From positions 310,001 to 374,000 of the forward strand of contig MU119221.1 in the NCBI GenBank assembly GCA_014904845.1: DNA of 64,000 bases, read 5' to 3'. The notes below the pieces were generated by a model. That model made no database searches. It was not told the origin of the DNA and was given only the letters and a program-made list of their open reading frames with translations. Position 1 is the first letter of the stretch; each line of letters opens with the position of its first letter. Below, piece by piece: positions 1 to 10,540 of the stretch. The translations under genes were made by a program, and so were the position numbers. The DNA is from Acephala macrosclerotiorum (Eukaryota; Ascomycota; Leotiomycetes; Helotiales; Mollisiaceae).

Positions 1-645
1 GCTTCGCCGCAACTTGGTAGTTGGGGAAGCTTTTCGCAAAGGATGAATAATGCGTTGGCCTTGACTACTGGAATCACTCGATCTTCGCCCCGAAGGACCG
101 AAACCTCACACGTCACCCGCACCTTTCTCGACTCGCTGATCGTGAGCGGAAATAACCGTGACGTGAAAACTTTGGCGATGAAGATTTCCCCTGTAGGAGA
201 TGGCTTTTCGAACTCTATGCCCAAGTATTTCGTCAATGGGTAGAGAGTTAAGGCACCTCGATTGCAGTATTCGGCGCAGCCCTCATCCACCAGAGCAGCT
301 AGTATGCCGCCATGAACCAGGCCGGTGTAGCCAGCGTGAGAAGTGTTGAGGGGAATTATTGAGATAGCAGTCTTTCCGGTTCGCTCAATCCAGGTCCGTC
401 TACCTACGTCAAGCAAGGCAGGTGTACCAAGCTTTCGAGGGAACGCTGTAATCTCTTCAAATCCTGGCTCAGATTCCATCCGCTTCACAAAAGGATGCGT
501 ATTGGATTGACCACTCAGAGTTGTCTTATCCACCAGGTTGGGGACCGTAAATGATCCGCGGGCAGCATGGGTCGAGCTTAATAATTCCTGTCGAGGAGTT
601 CAGTGTCTGTGATTCAGGGAAGATCGTGTTCTTTACCTCCATCAT
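1..645 (-). CDS. Hotdog-fold (4HBT) thioesterase family protein, 3' end cut by window edge
   Basis: Read on the minus strand, the frame from 587 down to 1 is open and carries the 4HBT signature around 280-330, with GLVHGGILAALVDEG followed by the rest of a hotdog fold. Such proteins hydrolyse acyl-CoA thioesters, some of them in mitochondria. A tiny first exon (645-637, M-M-E) joins in phase through a 49-nt intron (donor GTAAAG at 636, acceptor CAG ending at 588). The start is the weakest part of the model. The C-terminus runs off the window, so it is partial. The next gene upstream on the same strand ends only about 70 bp away. Confidence 0.72.
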
Positions 646-717
646 GGGTATCAGATATTTTGAAGATGCCTTACGAGAAATCCAACTGTATTTTTTTCGT
701 CTATATATAAGGACAAA

Positions 718-1342
718 TCACTCCCTATGTGCTGACTGCAGATGTGGAACTAAATCACATGCTGAAGAGAGAATATTCAAACCGCCTGCCCCATCTTGCC
801 TAGTGACTTTGGAGAACGCACCTTGACCGTGCGATAGACCATGCCATTGGTTTTGGTTTATTGTCAGATCAAACGATGGCGGGTCCGGCAGGAACGGCAC
901 AGCTCTAGTAATTTCTCTGTCAGGTGGAACTTGGTCCTTTGAAATGGCTGCCCCCGTTGAAATCACACTCTGAGATGTTGCCTCTCTCTTCGCCTGCCGG
1001 ATTTTCCTTTTCTCTCTTTCAGACAGGCTCTTCTCTATGTCCCGAGAGAATTTGATCTGGGTATTAGGACGCGCCAGCTGTTGACCGGCGTTAACTAAGC
1101 AACATAACTATGAATGGCTCACTTACAATCTGCTCCACGTTCCACGACATTTGATCCGTAGTCATGAAGGCGTAGTACTCGTCTTTTTCAGGGTTATACA
1201 TGAACTGCGCCAGCTCAAATCCGCACAATTCTCCCATCTCGTAGGCTTTGTGCTCTAAACCCCATCTGCGCTTCCTTCGTTGCGTGTTACGTTCTTTCTT
1301 TGTCTGAAAGCCCTTCCTTTTGTTGTTCTTCCGGGAGGTCAT
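718..1342 (-). CDS. Divergent MADS-box (SRF-like) protein
   Basis: Two exons, 1342-1127 and 1077-718, joined by a 49-nt intron with GTAAGT donor and CAG acceptor. Exon 1 starts with a basic stretch (SRKNNKRKGFQTKKER) followed by RRKRRWGLEHKAYEMGELCG, which matches the MADS pattern of basic residues, then a KAYEL-like helix and an LC.....A strand. Exon 2 is a basic coiled region (SLSEREKRKIRQAKREA) and a proline-rich tail. The ATG at 1342 was chosen because the basic N-terminus follows directly, as in MADS proteins. Length is about 190 residues. MADS proteins bind CArG-like DNA. Here the conserved N-terminal GRKKI is missing, so DNA binding is uncertain. Confidence 0.55.
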
Positions 1343-1589
1343 AATGGCAAGGAGTTGGTGAAGCAGCAGATTCATACCGCCTGGAGGACGCCGGTCTTAA
1401 ATCAGCCAAAGGTAGTCACAGTAAGCCGCGTCATGTACTATGGGAGGGGGCCGCTTCCGGCACCATGTGCTTTTGTAAGGCTCAACTAAAATAGCGCTTG
1501 TCTCCGAAAATAGACCCATTTGTGTTGGTAATATAAGAAGCACTAAAGCGAGATCAGCGTCCCATCATCTGAGTCTCACAAACCTAACT

Positions 1590-3407
1590 ATGGACATCAC
1601 ACAATGGTATGCTGTGGCGCTGGGAGGCCTCGTGGTTTTATTCCACGCTTCCCATCTAATCATGAGGATTTCTTGCTTCCTCAAGCATTTGTTTTGCCCC
1701 CAAGTTCGTCTTCCTATGAGATGCTTCAACCGATACATAGGATTTTCGACGATGCGGTTTGATGCGGTGTTGGTTGTATTGTTCCTGATCGGAAATGCTA
1801 TTTGCATAACTACTAAAGATGTCGCCAGCCTAGTCGAACGTTCTGCTTTGCTATGCACAATCAACCTGGTGCCACTCGCTTTGGGAGAACGTATGAACCC
1901 CATGGCCAGCATTTGCAGGGTGAGGCTCTCCTCCTCGTCTAGTATGCACGAGTGGTTAGGGAGTGTCGTTATTGCGGAGGGCCTGGTCCACGCAGCAGCG
2001 GCCATATCTTCTCGGCAAGTTAATATACATACTACATCTGGGGTAGCTGGGCTGGTGGTAAGTCATCTTTGTTTCTTGAATTTATTAACAGCTAACGCTT
2101 GTGAAGGCTGCCGCTGTTGGCGCGGTCCTGCTGTTCTCTTCCATAGCATATGTACGCCGACGTTTCTATGAGATCTTTCAAAAGCTTCACCTGATTCTTG
2201 CCTCTATGCTGATAGCAGCGATATATCTACATAGCACGTCGAGGAATCTCTGGAAGGCACCGACCCTATACTTATTCGCTGCAATTTGCCTCCAGATATC
2301 CATAGCCATCCTCAGGTTCGGACAGGTCCTCTACCGCAACATCAAGCACAGAATTCCCCTCAATCGTGCAACAGTACGAACAATAACTTACAAGACTGGG
2401 AGGAGGGATATACCTGTTTCAGATGCTGTCCATGTACACGTTCGGCTCTCGAGACCGTGGCGAAGCCGAGCCGGCCAATATGTGTACCTCAGTATCCCAG
2501 GTGTAAGCCATACCTCGTTCGTGCAATCACATCCATTTTTTGTGCCTTGGTGGTATCGAGATGCTAAAGGAGATGTTATTATTCTCATCGTAGAAAAGAG
2601 GAATGGATTTACGCAGGATCTGTTCCACTATGCTACAAATGATCTCGATCAACATAACGGAATGAGAGCTATAATCGAAGGACCGTATGGAAAAGAACTG
2701 GATCTCAAATCCTACGACACTGTCCTCTTGTTCGCTACGGGCATTGGAATAGCAGGTCAGCTGCCGTACATCACGCAGCTCTTGGACGGATACCACAATT
2801 TTGGAGAAAAGAATCGAAGGATCGCCCTCTTTTGGGAGCTGGACTCTGAAAGTAAGTGCTCAAACGCTCACCAAAGAGGCATGCTAACAACTAGTCAAAA
2901 GTACATTCAGCATGGGTCGCCGATATGATGATGGAACTGCTTGAAAGAGATACTAATGGGGTTTGGCCCACTTGTGTATTCATTGAGTCATCATTGCTAA
3001 CTGTGTATCAGATACTTGACATCCAGCTTTTTGTCCTCGGTAACTATATATCTAGCCAGACAAAGCCGGGCGATGTCGCTCGTCTTGGAACGCGAATAAG
3101 AATGATATATGACGGTATGAGTGCCGAAACCCTTATCCGATCCGAGATTGGAGGTAGAAATGGTCGTACTGTTGTTTCCCGTAAGTTTTGATCTGCTCCC
3201 GTGGTTATATCTCTGCTGAAACATGAGAACATAGTATGTACAAACAGCGAGACCAGTGATAAGATTCGTGTGATTGTTCGGCAAATGCGGGATAAGACAA
3301 TTGATCTTAAAGAGCTGGAATACCGTCCCCACACGGCTTGGGGAAACGGCGGGCGCCCAAGTGGCAAGGTTCAACGTGGAGGGAATGGTAGGGAGGGAAA
3401 CGTCTAG
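1590..3407 (+). CDS. Ferric reductase-like transmembrane protein (FRE/NOX superfamily)
   Basis: Four exons, about 1590-2057, 2107-2851, 2902-3180 and 3235-3407. The first half holds several membrane helices with two pairs of histidines placed like bis-heme ligands (MHEWLG..LVH and KLH..YLH). The second half has the FAD-binding motif HPFFVPWW, then GPYG and a GIGIAG dinucleotide-binding loop. The family moves electrons from cytosolic NADPH across the membrane to ferric chelates. Introns 1 and 3 are canonical. Intron 2 (from 2852) only restores frame if the acceptor is AAAAG ending at 2901 rather than the nearer CTAG ending at 2894, so either splicing is unusual or there is a small lesion. The C-terminal region lacks the usual CGP motif. 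Confidence 0.8.
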
Positions 3408-4001
3408 GTCATGATTTTTTTTTTTTGCAAAGGGGACCGTCGTTGGGAGCGCGAGGTTGCAATTGACAAGTTTCCTACCTCTTTTCTACTTTTTTCTTTC
3501 CTTTTCCCCCATAGCTAGAATAGATTCCAGGAATTTCTTTCCATTAATAGGTTATAATTTGAGATAAGTACTTATTACACCTCCCTCACCATAGAGAACT
3601 GGACTCTCCTGGACGGTTCATTGCTAAAATTGTACGAAGAGCTTCGAAGAGCTTCTAATAAAGCAAGGCAAAAACAGAGTTAAAGGCATCAAGCTTTCAT
3701 AATCCCAGAGCCTAGTAGAACAAACAGTCATGAAGTTGAGTCGTGGTAATCTTGTTTATTTTCATACCGTTAGATGTCAAACACTGAGATCATAGCAAGG
3801 TCCAGAGTTGCGTATTTCTAAGACAGGAGAGCCTAAATGAGATCCCCACGACTCGTTTGATGCTAAAATTAAACTCGGGAGCCAGAACCAGCTCCTCCAA
3901 GGACGTAGTGCGGCCATCTTGACGGAGCGACGAGGTTATAAAAGATATCACACCTGCTGAACCCAAACTTGGATCAATCATAAACACATAGGAAAATAAT
4001 C
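3408..4001. other. Intergenic, no gene seen
   Basis: I see no convincing coding frame. It contains a T-run at 3416-3426, a pyrimidine-rich stretch near 3480-3510 and general A+T-rich spacer that would hold the 3' end of the reductase gene and the promoter of the next small gene. Confidence 0.5.
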
Positions 4002-4367
4002 ATGCATAAATTCAAGAGGCAAAGACCGCGTCTTATGCTCCAGGTGGCCGACCGACCCCCAACGCCTACTCCCATCGACGTTGAAATTGCCCGCAACAAA
4101 GGGACGTCAGTAGCCATTGAGGCGACTAATGAAAGCCTACAGGCATCCAAAACCGCCCAGACCCCTAGTCTCTCAGAGATGATTGAGCAAAAGACTAGGG
4201 AAAATGGACGATTGAGGCAAGAGCTGGCGTGCCAGCAGAGAAAGCAGGGGGCAGGTCTGTATCTCCTGGAGGAGGTGAGGCTAGTTGTCGAGAAACTCCA
4301 ACAGGCTATAATCGATTACCAAAGGCTTCAAACGACAATTGATCATGAATTAAGTGTAGACCGATGA
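4002..4367 (+). CDS. Small hypothetical protein with coiled coil
   Basis: A single-exon frame of 121 residues. The N-terminus is basic (KFKRQRPR), followed by a Pro/Thr-rich linker. From about residue 58 to the end it is a heptad-rich helix (EMIEQKTRENGRLRQEL and LEEVRLVVEKLQQAI). I do not recognise a family. Small coiled-coil proteins of this kind are common orphan genes in ascomycetes. It could be a non-expressed frame, but composition and heptads favour a real gene. Confidence 0.5.
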   Translation: MHKFKRQRPRLMLQVADRPPTPTPIDVEIARNKGTSVAIEATNESLQASKTAQTPSLSEMIEQKTRENGRLRQELACQQRKQGAGLYLLEEVRLVVEKLQQAIIDYQRLQTTIDHELSVDR

Positions 4368-4680
4368 GGCAAGGCGGGTGCGTGGCTTGGGTAGAGCGCA
4401 AATGAAGAAAAAGCACGCTTATATTTCATGCGGTATAAACGTTGTGAGATAAAAGAATGTCCACTTTGACGAAGCGCGGAAAATAGGGTGAAGGTTAACA
4501 TCCATAAATTAACGCTCGTAGCTGTTTTGTGATTTGATTGTAATTTGACTATAGCGGTATTAAGTTATGCTTAGACTTTTTCATAAAGTTCGTCATGTCA
4601 TCATACACATGAGTGGATCATGCATTGGTAAAGAAATTTATCAGATCTTATATTGCAATCTGTACGAGTTATCCGTCTAT

Positions 4681-5262
4681 CTAATCTTCCGAAGCCCTCC
4701 TATTCTTCTTCTTCTGCAGCGTGGGCTTCTTCAAGAAATTTACTGGAGGTGGTGATTCCTCCGGTATGGGAGAGAGCCCTCTGAATGCGCATCTTCTCGA
4801 ACATCTGTTGTCCGGCAATTCTACTCGTCCAGCTAGAGAGCTTTCGCCTGAAAGTTCAGCAGCTATATCTTCCGACCCGGAACTGAAGTTCACCGGAGGA
4901 GGTGGCTCCTCCCGTATGGGAGAGAGATCCCCTGAGCTGCGTCTTGGCTCATAGAGCATATTGTAGGGCAATTGTGACTCTGCAGCGGCGTAATTTGGCG
5001 GTGGTCCTTCTGGCCCCGAACTGGAGTGGTAGTGGTAATGGGTCTCGTAAATAATTACCTGCCGTGGTGATCTCAGCAATTCATTAACTGCCTTTGCGCA
5101 TTTCGACCTTGAGCAGATGCCAGGTTCTGGCACGTGGCCTCGTGTTAAAGGGTGCTGGTCATGGTATCTTTTTGATCGGGATTTTCCACAGAGGGAACAA
5201 ATATGCCTGGCTGGAGTGGACTGTTGGGAGTGTCTAGATGGTGAAGAACGTTGGTGATCCAT
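4681..5262 (-). CDS. Hypothetical protein with Cys/His cluster and proline-rich repeats
   Basis: Intronless, 193 residues. Near the N-terminus a CSLCGKSRSKRYHDQH segment followed by a downstream C....C pair (GICSRSKCAK) suggests a zinc-binding module. The rest is low-complexity and proline-rich, with two near-copies of LSPI.EE.PPPVNF at about residues 114 and 163. The C-terminus is basic (KKPTLQKKKNRR). No function can be assigned. The poly-C run just upstream (5279-5288) may lie in its leader. Confidence 0.55.
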   Translation of the reverse strand: MDHQRSSPSRHSQQSTPARHICSLCGKSRSKRYHDQHPLTRGHVPEPGICSRSKCAKAVNELLRSPRQVIIYETHYHYHSSSGPEGPPPNYAAAESQLPYNMLYEPRRSSGDLSPIREEPPPPVNFSSGSEDIAAELSGESSLAGRVELPDNRCSRRCAFRGLSPIPEESPPPVNFLKKPTLQKKKNRRASED

Positions 5263-5595
5263 CAGGAACGTGTTTTGCCCCCCCCCCCAAAGAACTCAGA
5301 TGCCATAGGCAGATTTAAGGCTCTGCAAAGCACATTCACCGGGATTACTAAGCTACTTCGGTACTCTTGGATCCTAATTCTGGCCCTCTTCTAAGAGGGT
5401 CCCATTCTGGCTACCATGTTTCCTAAAATAGATGGGACGCACTGGCGATTTCCTCTTGCACCAGGAGCTAAATTTGACTTCGCCAAAGAGCCCATTTCGA
5501 TTCCCCGTTTCGTCTGCGTTATATAGCTCTCTGCGTCCTTTATCCCAATGAAAATCACAACACCTTCACTCAAGCCTCTGACTGCTTTATCCACC

Positions 5596-8500
5596 ATGAA
5601 GCGATGCGACCATAGTCACTGGCTTAGCTTTGGCACATATGGCAATGAAACCTCCCTTCTCCAATCAGACAGGCTTCAGACGCTCACTCATCATTTACAG
5701 GACCCAGACACTCAACAGCCTAGTCTTTTCGTGTTAATCGGCAATACATCAAAGTCACTGGCTCTTCGAGAGCTATTCGGAACAAAGAAGGCTGAGAGAT
5801 TCAGAAACAAACGACATGCTGGCGAAATCCATCTTCACCTTGACCCCTCGAGCGTTTTCCACAACAGGCCGATCCTCATTGCAGACGGTGACCTCCCTCA
5901 ACAGAGCTTGAGGGCAAAGGTGCCGTCGGCCCAGAAATGTCATGATACAATGAGACGAGCCTATCCAAAACCTGCAGCAGACTCGCGCAGTACTCTAGAT
6001 GGAACCACAGATACCATTTATTCCCGCCTCCTTTTGCCCTTCACAGACGTCTTTTGCTTCTTTTCCGCTGACCTTGGTGGTTTCAGACAGATCGCGCGCC
6101 ACTTGGCCGTATGGCTGGAGAAAGGCCAGCCGTCGACGCTTCCATCAAGCACGTACCCCAGAGTAATCATCGTGACCGAGAAGATACCTCTTGGTATCGA
6201 GCGAGAAAAGGAGGCTAAAAAGGCTTTTCTCTGGTTGCTAAGAGAGGAAACGACACACGACCTCTCTGAGCAGATCTCGGACATTCATGTCGTCGCTCTT
6301 CTGCCGGTTCACAAAGTCTCTTCCGAGGCTCGGTATAGACGCCTGAAAGAGTGTCTTCTAAACAGATCGGATGAAGTACGGAGGAATAGAGAAGATACCT
6401 GCAGCCTATTCTCTGCAACGCATTTTGATGCTCTTTTCCGATATGTTTGCGACCACTTTTCTCAAACCTCCGAGGAGCCGTTCGATTTCATTAAGGCCTC
6501 GAGGAAGCAGAATCCTATTCCCGACGACTTGGCTGAGCATATATCCAACCTCCTAAAACATATAAAGTCCGCAAAAGAGCTAATGGAGTTTGCAGTTCCA
6601 ACTATCGCGTCGAGCTTTCTCCTAGACAATTTTCCTCCAGAAAGTCATAGTAAGCAGCAGTCATCTATTCCCAAATATATAAAATCTAACTACACTTAGT
6701 GTTTGACCCTGAATTGGTCTTTCGAACCTTATATAAAGATGTACTTTACCAGGTGAGTGGGTCTAGAGTAATGGCATTCGAAGGATCTCCAGATGTGGTC
6801 CTCTTTAGTGGATTCACCAACGGGATTGAAAGCCAGCTACGAGAACTTTTTAAACAGTTAACCCACGGCGGGATAACTTCAGCAGATATCCACAGAAGTA
6901 CTCTCCGACGCTTTGCAGGCCGCTGGCGTAGCATCAATAGCAGTAGCACCTGCTATGCTTGTTTACGACGCAGACCGCAGTATGGACTAGAATGCGGACA
7001 TATTAACTGCGAAAACTGTGTTGTAGTATTCGGAGACGACTGCAAAGACGACCCCTGGATCTTCAAAATCCACAACTGTTTCCTTTGCGAGGCAGAGATG
7101 CCTGAGAAGGTAGTTGTGAAGGTCCATCCTCCCACTGCCGGAGTCGGGGTCCTATGCATCGATGGAGGAGGGACACGAGGCGTCCTGCCTCTGAAATTCA
7201 TGAAGAGGATAGAGGATCGTATTGGATTACCAATCCCGCTGCAGAAGTTCTTCAAGGTCGCATTTGGAATTAGTTCAGGTACGTTGCATTAGCGAACTTT
7301 AAGGGATTGCGTACTAACCGTTCTAGGAGGCTTGATCGTTATGGCAATGTTCATTAACGGCTGGTCTATCGATGAATCTACGGAATCGTTTGAGAAGTTG
7401 GCAAAGGTTGCCTTCAAACGTCGGAAAGTTTTGGATATCCCCTTCCTATCCCGTATACATGAGCTTTTGAAGTCGTACTTAGCTGATGGCCTGTACCCAG
7501 CAGAAAATATTGAGGCCGCATTGCAGGCGGTGTTCGGAAAGGACAGGAGCATCTTGGACTACTCACACGCAACTTCTATAGGTGCCCGAGTAGGTTTGCC
7601 CGTCGCTACTATCCGTGAACCGTCGAGCTGCATTTTCACCAACTATAACGGTGTGGGAACCCGAGACCAGGATCAAGGTAAGCCCCCAAGAATTATTCCG
7701 GTCCGTCAAACTAATCAGGAGCAGGATACCACGTTATACGGCCGGAAGACGGCTATGGAAAAGTGCCACTCTGGGAAATGCAAGTAATCCCCAGTCTTTC
7801 TTTCAAAGCGGTCACTAACACGAGAAGCAGTGCAAGATCTGCGTCGGCAGCGCCTGGGTTTGCGACGCTCCCTCCCCCTCTCTAATGTTTTGCATAATTA
7901 ACTCTGTCCATAGGTTTTTCCCGCCCAAAAAAATAGATGGGGTCGGCACGTTCCAAGATGCGGGACCTCTTGAGAACGATCCGCTCATCTCGGCACTTTC
8001 AGAGGTGGCAGCCATGTTCCCACTAGTTGAAGAGCCTGACTTCATGGTTTCACTGGGCACTGGCGCTCCCCGTACGACGGGTGGCAAGCCATCCATGTCT
8101 GTATCTGGTCCTCTTAGTGTCTGGAAAGATGGAGCCTTCCCTAGATTGTGGCGCATGTTCTGGGAGAGAATGCGTGACCGACATGTCAAACAGGTCTTCC
8201 GAACTCACCCCAGATATCACCGGCTCGACACCGAGTTTGACGACGAGATGCCAAGACTGGACAATACTAAGAGTATACATGAACTCCAATTGAAAGCTCA
8301 GGAAGATAATTCAGTGTCCAAGGTCATCGACAATATAGCACGCTGTGCCATTGCATCCAGATTCTACTTCGAATTAGACTCAGTCCCAGAAGGATGTAAT
8401 GGGGAATACACAGGTGTTGGTTTCATCTTGTGCTCGATATGTCGAGGTGATCCTGCGTTTGAGTTTCTGCTTGACCAGCTATCCAAATCCTCTTCCACCT

Positions 8501-8784
8501 TTTATTTAAACAACTGTCCCATTCCTGGAACAGTCGGCGATCGTTCCTTCATCGGTAAGGACGGAAACTTTCGGAAACGAGTAGAACTCAGTCTCAGCGG
8601 CAGATTCACGATAACCCTTAAGCAAGGCGATTCAGAGCCGTGTAATATTAGCGGATCACCACATTCGATAGAGAAGTTGATCACAGCACAAGGTTTGAAT
8701 TCTCACTTTGGGAGAGCTGATCATGGCAAACGAAAGAGATTGGCAGATGGTGAACTGCCTACTAAAAAGAGGCAGCGCATTTGA
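5596..8784 (+). CDS. Patatin-like phospholipase with degenerate G domain and RING-like finger
   Basis: Six exons: 5596-6649, 6700-7278, 7327-7677, 7725-7779, 7831-7857 and 7914-8784. An alternative ATG lies at 5548. The N-terminal ~350 residues resemble a GTPase-like domain with a broken P-loop (VLIGNTSKS, lacking the GK pair). Next comes a Cys/His cluster (CYACLRR..CGHINCENC..CFLC) like a RING finger. The patatin domain follows, with oxyanion loop DGGGTRG, nucleophile GISSG, an RPEDG..LWE..ARSASAAPGFF segment, and DAG in place of the usual DG[GA] aspartate motif. The C-terminus is basic (KRKR..KKRQR), a possible nuclear signal. Intron 4 uses a GC donor (GCAAGT). Patatins hydrolyse acyl lipids and act as effector domains in fungal NLR-type immunity genes; no NACHT domain is present here. 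Confidence 0.8.
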
Positions 8785-9170
8785 TAGGTGCAATGGTGAA
8801 AGCATAAACAAATAGTTGACTCTGAAATAAAGCCCGATTCGTTTGCCCAGTCCGCAGTTCAATAGCATTAACTTCTCGTCGTTTTGCCTGACTCCACGTC
8901 CTCGTAACCATAAAAGATGATTCAAAATCGTGCCGATAAGAGTAGCCCTTGTCTTGAAGGACTTCAAGTGCCATGTTGTCCAATCCCTTTGCCAAGTGCA
9001 GGTCTTCTCGGTTTTAGCAACCCTCCTTCAGTTCGTTGATAGGCATCCTTTCTGGAAAGGGAGTGTATTCAATGATGCCTTTCAACTTCGATTGGATACC
9101 CTTAGGAAGCTTCTGGTCATCTTGAAACTCCTTCAGAACATCACTTGCAATCTGACGGTAGTACCCCACT
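8762..9170 (-). pseudogene. 3' remnant of an unidentified gene
   Basis: The minus-strand frame reads through strongly protein-like sequence (LPKGIQSKLKGIIEYTPFPE, then LAKGLDNMALEVLQDKGYSY and SSFMVTRTWSQAKRRE). It is interrupted by TAA at 9016-9014 and by a TGA near 9150. It overlaps the tail of the patatin gene on the opposite strand. The biased, globular-looking composition suggests the C-terminal part of a real protein that has been truncated. I do not recognise the family. Confidence 0.4.
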
Positions 9171-9399
9171 CATTGATGCTGAGATGCTTGGTTGATTTTG
9201 ATCAGCGTGGGTATGATGCAGGGAATGTTCTCAGTGACTTTTCACGTATTGGATCGAGGACACGGCTCAATAATCCATGTTCGGAAGGATGGTGTCGCTT
9301 GTGCATGATGAAGTAATAGATAAAGATGTATTCTGAGATGATATAGCGCCAAACCCGCAGGAGAACCCTTTGATCCACGGGTCATCTGAACCAACTTCC

Positions 9400-9719
9400 T
9401 CCAATATCCTCCTTCAACTACTGCAAGTTCATCGCAATCCGGTTCTACTTCCTCACTATCGAGTGGTCTGTCGGCAGGAGCAAAGGCAGGACTCGGGGTT
9501 GCTGTTGCTCTGGCGGTCATTGGCTTGATGCTAGCAGCGGTATCACGGGTATCTCGCCACCGGAAAGCAAATACTGCGGTTAAAAATACTGCTGTTGACC
9601 AAGGGGGTTATGTACAGAAGCCTGAGTTGGACAGCATGCCAGTACAGGTGCAGGTCTACGAGATGGATGACCTTAATCGCGTAGGACGCACATCGGCTTC
9701 ACCAATTGAAATGCTATAA
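9400..9719 (+). pseudogene. 3' remnant of a single-pass membrane protein
   Basis: The frame encodes a Ser/Thr-rich stalk (TTASSSQSGSTSSLSSGLSA), a glycine/alanine-rich transmembrane helix (GAKAGLGVAVALAVIGLMLA) and a cytosolic tail ending ASPIEML before TAA at 9717-9719. This layout is typical of the C-terminal part of fungal cell-surface sensor-like proteins. Upstream the frame hits a stop near 9386 with no start or splice site I can support, so it is read as a truncated remnant. Confidence 0.45.
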
Positions 9720-10540
9720 TGTTCACAGTACTAGTACTTGTTACTACCTTATTTTACCAATTCAATTACTTCTGGCCCTCCACCAAATTGCACAGTTGTA
9801 CTACCTTAAATTCCGGCTTTCCGTCTGCAAATTTATCCACCAAAGGGCCTGACTAAAATCGCGGCCCACCGTCGTGATGCGTCATTGTTCTCTACGAACT
9901 GCAATGTTTGCTTCCATCCTAGCTTAGATTAACCCCTCTCCTTCAGTTTTCATCGAGGGAAAAACGAAGTCCGATTTCGGGGCGCGTGGTGCTCAAGCAT
10001 CTTGGAACGAATATAGTCATGTGAGAAAAAGGGGTTCGCTTAGCATATGGGGTGACCTTTTGTCACTCTTTTTGTTGCACTTCGCAAATTTTTCACCGAA
10101 ATCGTAACCTGTCGAATGGTTGAGTGTCTCGATCTTAAGTGGTTGGAGATGGGGCTACGGGTGCTGGAGCTGGCTAACCACTGGCCATGTTGCACGTCTG
10201 GAGGTCGTTTTCGAAGTCCTGCTGCAATGCGTGCTCTCGCTAGGGTGGGGTTGATCAAAGCCAGAGCCGCACAACCGACCGCGCCCGATTTCGCCCAAGA
10301 AAATCTGCTCCCAGCCTCAGCCTGACCGCCGACCAACGAGGTTGAAAGATGAATTGAATACATACCGCGGTCAGCCATTAGAAGCACCAAGCACCCTAAT
10401 TTCTTTCTGATACGCTGGCGGACGCTCCTCTTAATCATTTTCGGTTTCTCCCTCGGGGTGGTTCGATGGAAAGGAACATTGTAATGGCCTGCACAGACCC
10501 GCAACACTTGCAATACCTGAACAATCCCTATTATCGTGTC
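9720..10540. other. Intergenic edge of the first A+T block
   Basis: No gene can be supported. A 25-bp sequence at 10021-10045 recurs with one mismatch at 50273-50297. Open frames on both strands around 10040-10513 overlap each other and show no domain signature. Confidence 0.5.

Noticed and set aside
10040..10513. 157-residue minus-strand frame
   Set aside because: Low-complexity basic composition, overlapped by an opposite frame, and no motif or splice support.
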